Source: Durusdinium trenchii (Eukaryota > Sar > Dinophyceae > Suessiales > Symbiodiniaceae). From it: a DNA stretch of 64,000 nt. The DNA lies in contig CAXAMN010004113.1 of the NCBI GenBank assembly GCA_963970005.1, forward strand, positions 918,026 to 982,025, written 5' to 3'. Each line of letters begins with the position of its first letter. Position 1 is the first letter of the stretch. The translations under genes were made by a program, and so were the position numbers. This document shows, in pieces, positions 1 through 8,900 of the stretch. A model generated the notes under the pieces. It had not been told where the DNA came from. It saw only the letters and a list, made by a program, of their open reading frames with translations, and did no database searches.

Positions 1-115
1 TGTGCGAGACGTTGTGTGTGGGATGTTGTGTGAGTGATGTTGTTGTGGGAGAGGTTGTCTGAGTGATGTTGTTGTGGGAGATGTTGTGTGAGAGATGTTG
101 TAGTAGAGAGGAGGA
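1..115. repeat. GT-rich imperfect tandem repeat
   Basis: Imperfect repeats of GTGATGTTGTTGTGGGAGA and shorter GTTGTGTGAG variants run from the window edge. It is low complexity and open reading through it is meaningless. The array probably continues left of the window. Confidence 0.8.
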
Positions 116-579
116 AGGAGGAACGCGGAAGGCGGAGGAGGAGCGAGGAGGTGCAGCAAAAAAAACAAGAACCCCGCACAACAATGTGGGGAAAAACCTT
201 TATTAAACTCATATCAAAAAGTCAAAAAGCCTCCAGATCGAAGGGTCTTCCCCCTACAAAAACCTTTATTAGAATAGTGACTCTTCAGTAGACTAACAAC
301 TGAAGCTTTCGAAAGGTGATGTCGCCGTGCCATGCGGTTTTGCGTGACCTCGGTGGAAAGTGTGCTTGCGTGAGTCCGTGCCATTGGGGGAAGGAAAGCC
401 TGCTGGTGTAAACACAGCGTGTCATGGTGGATAGACAGGGTGGACAGAGGTGGGCAGCTACGGTACCTAATTTTTAAAATTATCCCGGCAAGAGACCCCA
501 AACAGTGTGTGTGAGGTCTCTCAGCAGAAAGTCTTGAGATCTAGACGCATTGGGGTCCAGAGAGGTGATGGTGGTGATG

Positions 580-1412
580 AAGTGAAGGTAAGTGTGAGTG
601 AGTGTGGGCGAGAGGGAGTGCGAGTGTGAGTGAGAGTGAGTGTGGGTGAGAGTGAGTGTGAGTGTGAGTGTAAGTGAGCGTGAGTGAGAGTGAAGGTGGG
701 TGTTAGTGAGTGTTTGTGAGAGTGAGAGTGTGCGAGTGAGAGTGAGTGAATGAGAGTGAGTGTGAGTGTGAGCGTGAGTGAGTGTGGGTGAGGGTGAGTA
801 TGAGTGTGAGTGTATGTGTAAGTGAGCGTGAGTGAGAGTGAAGGTGAGTGTTAGTGAGTGTGGGTGAAAGTGAGAGTGCGAGAGTGGGTGTGAGTGAGAG
901 TGAGAGTGAGAGTGCGTGAGTGAGAGTGAAGGTGGGTGCTAGTGAGTGTTTGTGAGAGTGTGCGAGTGAGAGTGGGAGAGTGAGTGTGGGTGAGTGCGGG
1001 TGTGAGAGTGAGTGTGGGTGAGAGTGGGTGTGAGTGTGAGTGAGAGTGAGTGTAAGTATGAGTGAGACTGAAGGTGGGTGTGAGTGCGAGTGTGGGTGAG
1101 TGTGAGAGTGAGTGTGGGAGAGTGAGGAGTGAGAGTGAGAATGAGAGTGATAGTGATAGTGAGAGTGTGAGTGTGAGCGTGAGTGAATGAGAGTGAGAGT
1201 GAGTGTGAGCGTGAGTGAGTGTGAGTGAGAGTGAAGGTGGGTGCGAGTGAGTGTGGGTGAGAGTGAGTGAGTGTGAGTGCGAGTGAGAGTGAGAGTGAGT
1301 GTGAGAGTGAGTGTGGGTGAAGGTGAGTGTGCGTGTGAGTGCGAGTGTGAGTAAGAGTCTGAGAGTGAGAGTGAGTGTGAGTGAGCGCGAGTGAGAGTGA
1401 AGGTGGGGCGGA
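580..1412. repeat. (GAGTGT)n-type microsatellite tract
   Basis: About 830 bp made almost only of GTGAGTGT, GAGAGTGA and related hexamer-like units. On the minus strand it yields long Ser/His/Thr/Leu-only frames, which are artefacts of the repeat. One strand is strongly G-rich. The 115-580 stretch between this and the first repeat holds two near copies of an AAAAACCTTTATTA motif (about 193 and 259) and no recognisable gene. Confidence 0.9.
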
Positions 1413-1424
1413 GAGACAGAGGAA

Positions 1425-1995
1425 AGCACCAAGTGCTGTGCCTGCCACGAAATCTGCACGTCAAGGTCCACCAAGTGCTGCGCCTGCCACGAAATCTGTA
1501 CCCGAGGTTCACCAAGTGCTGCGCCTGCCACGAAATCTGCACGTCGAGGGTCACAGAGTGCTGTGCCTGCCACGAAATCTGCCCTTCGAGGCTCACCAAA
1601 TGCTGCACCTGCCACGAGCTCTGCACTTCGAGGTTCACCAAGCGCTGCGCCTGCCACGAAGTCTGCACTTTGAGGTTCACCAAGTGCTGCACCTGCCACG
1701 AAATCTGCACTTCGAGGTTCACCAAGTGCAGTGCCTGCCACGAAATCTGTACTTCGAGGTTCACCAAGTGCTGTGCCTGCCACGAAATCTGCAAGCGAGC
1801 CACATGTCCCAAAGTCACGATTCGCTGCACCTGTCACGCAATCTCAGCTTCTCGACGATCACCACCATGTCCAAGCTGCACCTGCCACGAAAACTGCATT
1901 TCGAAGTAAAGAAGCTCCGATCCCTTGCACCTGTCACGAAAAGTCGACTTTTGAGCACCAAATCACGAGGCGCCTGCCACGAAAAGTCACCACCA
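1425..1995. repeat. 42-bp minisatellite
   Basis: The core TGCCACGAAATCTGCAC recurs at 42-bp spacing near 1443, 1485, 1527, 1569, 1611, 1653, 1695, 1737 and 1779 (nine regular copies), followed by four diverged copies to about 1990. The unit is 14 codons long, so one + frame encodes a repeated Cys-rich peptide containing CCACHEIC. That frame has no ATG and looks like a by-product of the repeat. Confidence 0.9.
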
Positions 1996-1999
1996 TGTG

Positions 2000-2790
2000 A
2001 AAAATGCGCACGGCCCCACAACGAGAGCACAGTCGCTAGAAGCATCCACTGCGGCCACCCAGATTCTGCGAGCCTGCGCAGTCGAAGTGCACATGGACGA
2101 TGTCGTGAGTCATGAATGTACTGTAAATAGCAACGAATTAGCCGTTCACGGCCGCGCGCTTCAACGATCTAAGCATCAGCTGCTTTTCACTTACCATAAG
2201 AACCCCTCAGTGTGCCCACACTGTTTGGGGAAAAAAACTTCCAAAATCGGCCATGTTGGTAGTTTAGTAGCGGCTTGAAAGGGCGGTAATTTAACGACGA
2301 ATATAAACCGTATTTAGACGTATTTAGGGGGCCCCGACATGATTATGTTTTAATAGGGGTCCGTTTTTTAATAGGTACGCGGGCTGAATTCAACACGTGT
2401 TTAGAACTAGAAACTACTGAAGGTCCATAGCCATACCAGCTTGCCCCATCAACCTTGATTAATGACTAACTTGTTCTTTTCATGGTTGCATTTTGCGCGT
2501 GAACGGTCAGTGCTGACAAGTAAAGAGGGCCACACCAACCCTGTCACGCATGGTGTTCAATTTAGAATATATATATATATATGTAAACCTCCATTGCCAA
2601 GTTCACTGGACCATTGTCCATGGTAGCGCGATGTGTTTGGATTTATGCTGTGTTAGTCATGCCAATGTTCAAGACACAGGTCTTGATACGAGCCACTCCT
2701 ACTTTGCATGCGGTCAGGAACCACATGCAAACCGCAACCCAAACTCGATAGACGCTGACGAGAGTTCACGAGTTCAGCTGTGACATCTGA
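2000..2790. other. spacer or intron, no gene seen
   Basis: Mixed-composition sequence with a short TA tract near 2567. No conserved coding segment is visible before the first exon of gene A at 2792. Confidence 0.5.
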
Positions 2791-2791
2791 G

Positions 2792-2983
2792 GCCTTTTCC
2801 AGTGTGTGCCATGCCCGGAGGGCCTGACATGCCCCTTTGGATCCACGGTGCAGAGCTTGCAGCAAGGAGAGGCGCCTTTAGGACCTCAATACGTGCCACA
2901 GCTGCTGGAAGGCTATTGGTCCGACTCCCAGGACCCGGTATCGATCTACAAATGTCCCTCGCCAGCGGTCCTCTGTCGGCTAG
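2792..2983 (+). CDS. gene A exon, Cys-rich CPEGL segment
   Basis: Acceptor ATCTGAG at 2791 and donor CTAG|GTGGG at 2983. Reads GLFQCVPCPEGLTCPFGS, then LGPQYVPQLLEGYWSD and IYKCPSP. In gene B the same sequence is split by an intron (44971-45179) just after GYFS. The Cys spacing and GPQYVP...GYWS...YKC are the features shared with B. Confidence 0.75.
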
Positions 2984-5900
2984 GTGGGAAGGCCGCCCTT
3001 CGAGCGGTTGGGGAGGTTTGAGAGATTGGATGAAGGCATTTGCTTCATTCCTGTGCATTCCGGTGGTGAAAACGACACTGCACTGATGGGGTGAAAACGA
3101 CGCCTCGAGTTCTTTTGGGTGGCAGCTGGTGGGATTTCCTATTTCAGTTGCCGCCCAGGTGAGCCGAGGGCATCCTGTCCTGGTGGCAAGCCTGGAGATT
3201 GTGCCGGAGGACTTTCGGGCATCCCCTGTGCCAGATGCCCTGGTGGTCAGACTTGGGCCGGTAAAGAATGTGCAGAGTGCAGTGGTGTGACGTTTGTGCT
3301 ATGGGCTATCAGGGCTGTGCTGAAAGAGATTTTGGGTGTTTTATAATGTTTTATTCATGTTGTCTCTTTCGTTTCCTGGTTGGCACGTTTCTGGTAGCTC
3401 CAAGTCCGGATGGATTCAGGTGCTTGCGCATGAGGGGAACAATCCAAAAGTGTGCTTCAATTCGCATGCTAGGCAATAGTGCCACCACTTTGCCTCGTGT
3501 GCTTGCTGAAATCCTATGACTTGGTGGATTCGAAGGCAGATGGGGAAGCGTCACCCCTCCAGGCACCCTGGCGCAAGATGATAGGATTTTTGCTTAGTTG
3601 CCTTGAGGCAGCAGTCAGATCTGGGCCTTGGGCTAACTTGGGCACCTGCCATTCGCTAACCTGCCACGTCTAGCCAACAAGCAAAAGAGCTGTGGGGTCG
3701 ACATATCCATAGCAGGGGTTTCTGGGTCTTGACATTGCATATGTCAGCGTGACTGAACTTTCACCCCATGAATGTACGGGCGCTGCGAGCGCTACATAGT
3801 TCCATGAAACTGACCTTTCGGAAGTATTGTTTTAGAAATTTGATTTTGATGTACGTTTCCTCGTGTGTGTGTGTTTGTTGTTTGTGTGTGTGCTTCTGTT
3901 CTACTTCCCGCACTAGTCACTGATCCTCGACATGTATTTCAAAGCCTACTGCCGCACACGTAAGAAATTCGAAATAGTTGTTCTTTTCTTTAGTTGCTGC
4001 TATTTGTCCTTGATCAGTATGTTCCACTATCTAGTTTACTCCACTGCTGGTGTGCACAGTTTTATTTGATTTAGCACCTTCCATTGCTAAATTGATGTTG
4101 TTGTTTTTGCTGTTTTTTTGGTGTGATATTTTTTTTGTAATATGTCCTTTTGTGTTGCCGAACTGTATGTTTTATTCCTCACGGTGTTCATTATTGTTGT
4201 TCACAAGTTGTTATTATTCTCAGGAGGTGCCCCTCTTAGACACACAGTCACTTCTTTGCTTAGCTCCTTCTATGGTTAGCTTTTGCGAAACACAAAGGAA
4301 ATACAATAGAAGGAGCTAGACTAGAGGCAACAGGATTGTGGCTTTCACTGCAGTGTGCATCAACACGTATTTCTATGATTTTCCATGTATTTCTCTTTCA
4401 CTTTGGCTTCCCTTTTGCTTAAACAGTGGCCTTTCCCTTCGTGTATATGATAGGTTGTTGATTGTAGATGAACAGATTTCTTAGGCAAGAGCTTCAAGTT
4501 GTGATCCTTACAAAAAGAACACCTTTTGTATATGAAGGTGTTTGTTTTGCTTCGTGGAGGACACCGTGTCTTAACAAGGGTGAGGCTGGCAAAAGAATAT
4601 TAGCCTTGTCCGACTATCTAGATTAACTAATAATGTAAAAACATATATAATGTTTGTTTGACCGTCCGGTGGTCAAACGTAACATCAGAAGCGCTAAGAA
4701 AAGTGTACTGCCACAGCCTCACTGACTCAGAACAGGAGGCCCTGGCAATGCACTGTTTCATAAGTTTTGGTAAATAATTCACTTCCACTTGCAAGTGCAC
4801 TCCCAAAGGCCTCTACAAACTTGGCGCCCCAGTTCCCGGCCTCTTCGCGAAGAATGGACGTGCAAATCAAGTCTGGGGGGGGAAAGTCTTTTCACATTTG
4901 GTATTCACCTGTTTGAATATTTTGAGATTTCCTTGGGGATTAAAATAACTTTTCAATCTTTTTTGCAAGTTCGTTTGGAGGGGGAGGGGGGAGTGTGAAA
5001 GAAGCCTCAGGTTGGTGTGAAGGCACAGTGGCAAAAAGTTGTAATTTGGAAAAGTAAGCTAATATGCGACGTTTAGAGCGCCCCTTTATGTTATTATATA
5101 ACATCATGATCTATGATGGATCTTTTTGTACGGTGGAAGTTCAGTAGCCCCTTGAGAGGTAGTCACAAGAGGTTTCTTTGAAGCGACTGTCACCAGGCAT
5201 GTTTGATTGCGGCTGGCATTGCCTTCAACGTCATGCAGACCATAGCAGTGTTTGGCCTCATGTCGGTAACATGGAGCCAAAGCTTATCAAGTGCAAGCTC
5301 CGGTTTTCAGATCTTCCTCCTGGATTTGGACCAGCTTGGACTGAATTGCGTCTCCTTGGCCAAAGAAATCAACCTGTTTTGTCCGATGCTGGAGGGAGCC
5401 TGATTTTCAAATGTTCAGGCTGTTCTTTGCTGCTTTGGTCATTTTGCTCAAACTGGTGTATATTGAACCATAGTTTAACATATGCTCATTCATTCTCATG
5501 AACATCCTTCTTCCTCCGGGGCTTCCCCAAGCAAGATCCTTCGCCCATTCGTCCACCCATGGAAACATCTCTTTCTTGGTACAAGCACCGTCAAGCAGCG
5601 GTGGCGTACGAGGTCCTGGGATCCAACAACGTCACGCGTTTCCTGCTCCGTGTGGCCATCTTTCCGGTGGCCTCCTTGACCTTGCTGTCTCGCTGGGCCC
5701 TTGCCGTCAGGACGCTGCCATGCCCGCGCTTTCTACCGCAGCGCTGTAGAGTTCAAGCACCCTGGCATGTCCGGTGTGTTTTTTCTTTTTTTTCGGGCCG
5801 TGATGAGTTCCGGGCATCGCTTCCCCATGCTTTCCCCATGCCGAAGCCTTCCCAGCTGTTCAAGATCGTGTGGGCAACCCTTTCGTGAGCAGAACTGAAC

Positions 5901-8900
5901 GCGCAAAGCTTTGGATCACTCAGAATCTGCCCCGCGGAGAAGTCCATCACCGGAGGAGGGTTATTAGTTTGTAGTTTGTTTCTTCGGGGAGGTGGTTTTC
6001 TTTGAGCATTCTGATCGCTACGGGCAGCCGATCAGGTCAAGAAGTGGGTGTTCTTCAAGACCATGAACTGTACCTCGGACGACTTGCCAAGATATCGATG
6101 AAGACCAGGTGGTTTGGACACAGTCCATGGCCTCGACTCTTCAAGAATTCTGAATCCCAAGAGTTTTGTGATGTTTTGTGAGCATGTTTTCTCATGACAT
6201 GTCCGACTCCTACCTTACTTTTAACTTGTGGCGCGTCTTGTAGCTCTCTTTGCATATCCTATGGTCACATGTTTGATTGTACACCCTGGCTTCGCTCCAC
6301 TTGGATCACTGAACTGTGCGGCTCGATGGGCCAAGTGAGCTGACCGGCTGACCGGACCACAAAGCAGCATTGTCGCAAAGACTGAGAAGGATAGAAGGTA
6401 GATGAACCGCCACTGAAAGTATCCATTGTTCTTGACATTGTTTTCATCTCCGTTGTTTTCGTTGTTTTTCGCGAAGACTGTGTGTTTGTAACCACCATTG
6501 ATAGACAAAGAACCACGGTTGCATTAATTTATGGTTTGCTGTGCTGGTATCATTGCTACCCAATTCTTTCCGGCTCTTGCCAGCGAAGAAAGGCTTTACA
6601 AGTCGCTTGTGGCGCGTCGCTCTTGCAACCCTCACCGTTCAGAGGGAGAGTCAATGGGATGGTTTTCGTTGTTCGGTTTCGCCAAGTTATTTCTCCATGT
6701 GAGGCATCGGCAAATTCCTTCAAGTGGGATTTGCAACCTTCAGTGCTGTATCATTGCAGCCATTGATGTGCTATCACCACCCGAATGGCTTGCACAGCAT
6801 CTTGAAGTATCCCAGTACATTCTGCGGTGACAGTGAGCACGTCATAATGATTGTCATCGGGATGGTGCTTTGGCTCCACTGTCAAGTGGGTTTTGGATTT
6901 GCTTAATGACAACAGGGCATCAGAGTGCTTTGATCGGAGGGTGTTTTAGTATGTTTTAGTCGCCTTTGAATCCATGTAGATCATGTAGAATTTGCTACAT
7001 ATGTGTACATATTTTTGGAGCTGGGAACATTCATATTGTATTGAGGTCCCTGAATTAATCCACATGTATTGCTGGCTGATGATGGCCCAGCCGGCAACCA
7101 CTTTGGATCCAACGCTACCGTAGGACTCTCAAAAGTAGCATTCCGAGAAGAATCCATTGGGTTTCCGACCTCGTTTTTGTTGGAAACTTCTAACTTCTAT
7201 GCCATGTGAAGAACACAATTCATTCTGACATGGATGGAACCAGGTTTTGATGGCCATTTTCGTGGTCGGCTTCTTTGCCGCTTGTAGCCTTGCCGCTTGG
7301 AAGATGCCCACCTGGAGCCTGAAGGAGGATCATCGCTGGGTGGCCAGGCCCAACATTTGGTGGGTCAGACCGTGATGGTGGGTGCATCGAATCGGGTTGA
7401 ATCGGGGATGCTTTGGATTCCCGGTATTTGAGTGAACCGCCTTGAACTGCCCAAAGCCTGTCCCTCCAAGCAAGAAATTGAGCATGTGTGTGTGGTCCGA
7501 GACATGGAAAGCTCAGGTACAATCATTCACGTTCTTGACTGGCAAGTTCAGACTTGATACGTGGTGGTTTGGCATGCTCCTGCTGCTTGGGTGCTTGATT
7601 AAATCTTGTATTTTACACATCCTGTTCGGTACTTTTTGAAGACCGCGACCGATGTGCCGCCACTGAATTCCACCCTCCCTCCAACTCCAACAATCATGAT
7701 TTGATGGACCATGCACCCTCCACAAAGGGTCAAGAAAGGAACCATCAATAAGGTAGAATCTAGAAATGGGGGGTTGTTCCCGCATAGTTTCCCGCATATT
7801 GGGTTTGTTTGATGGCCGGGTCAATAAGACATGCCCCCCACGGATCAACTTTTTGGTGTGACATTCGCAGGGCGCACGTGGTAGATTCAATCGTTGCATA
7901 CCGCGGCCAAAGGGTTGGATCCTGTTTAATCCATGCAGGATCATGCAGGTCATGTTCGATCCTTGGCATGTCACGGATTTGGGCCTGTGGCTTCGATGTT
8001 GAGCAAACGCTTGTGCCTCTTTGGGTGAACCAGTCTCGCCCCACGCCAGGCTTTTACGAGGCTTTGCCCTCAGTATTACTGTGGTATTGGGCACAGATAG
8101 GCCACAAGTGCCGCATGGCCGCAGATAATTGCAGGGTCAACTGTCCTATGAAAAGCTTACCGGTCATAGAAATGGACATCACAGGACACCTGAAGCCGAG
8201 CAAGGTCACTGAAGAAAGAAGGAGCTTTGGTAGTTGTTCAATTTTAGTCGGTTGTGCACGAGAGAGATAAAGAGAGAGAGAGAGAGAGAGAAAAAAAAAG
8301 AACTTGAGGCATGTGCATTCAGTTCAGCATTTGTTGAGGCATTGTGTGTTTTGTTTGCGGACAATAACAAGGCTGTGAATGGTTGTGACATGTCTAGAGG
8401 AACAGTTTCTTTTGGGTCCATTTTCGATGAAATTTGTGTCCCTGTTTAGTGGTCATGGGACGGGTTCGTATGTGTCTTCAACATGTTTCAACAGCTCACC
8501 CATTCAACTGGCAGCTCAACCGCATCGACGGGCATCGATGTTTGCGTGAAGGTTCTTGACCACCACACATGCTAGAACTAAAAGCCTGCCAACTTGAGAG
8601 ATGCCCATGTTTACCGCTGACCCGAACAAAGGGTTTGAGCGCGGATCGAAAGACAGAGAGAGAGAGAGAGGTGTGGGGCTCAGAGGCGTGGAGGGCCATT
8701 TGCACTGGTTTTAAGTTGAAAAAGCATCACCAAGCCCGAAAAGGCAGAGAAGACAGAGCGAGCCATTCAACCCTACCATTCACAGTGTAGCAGAAACGCC
8801 CAAAGAGCCCGGTTCGCATGGTCATATCACCGGAAGAATAATTCAAGGCAGATTGCACTGGCAAGTCTGGTGATGTTGCTATACCTATGCGCTTTGGTGC

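Noticed and set aside
703-1837. Long minus-strand frames rich in Ser, His, Thr and Leu
   Set aside because: They exist only because the (GAGTGT)n tract has no stop in several frames. No conserved content.
1391-1909. Multi-haem cytochrome suggested by repeated CXXCH
   Set aside because: No ATG, embedded in a 42-bp minisatellite, several units lack the full motif, no signal peptide.
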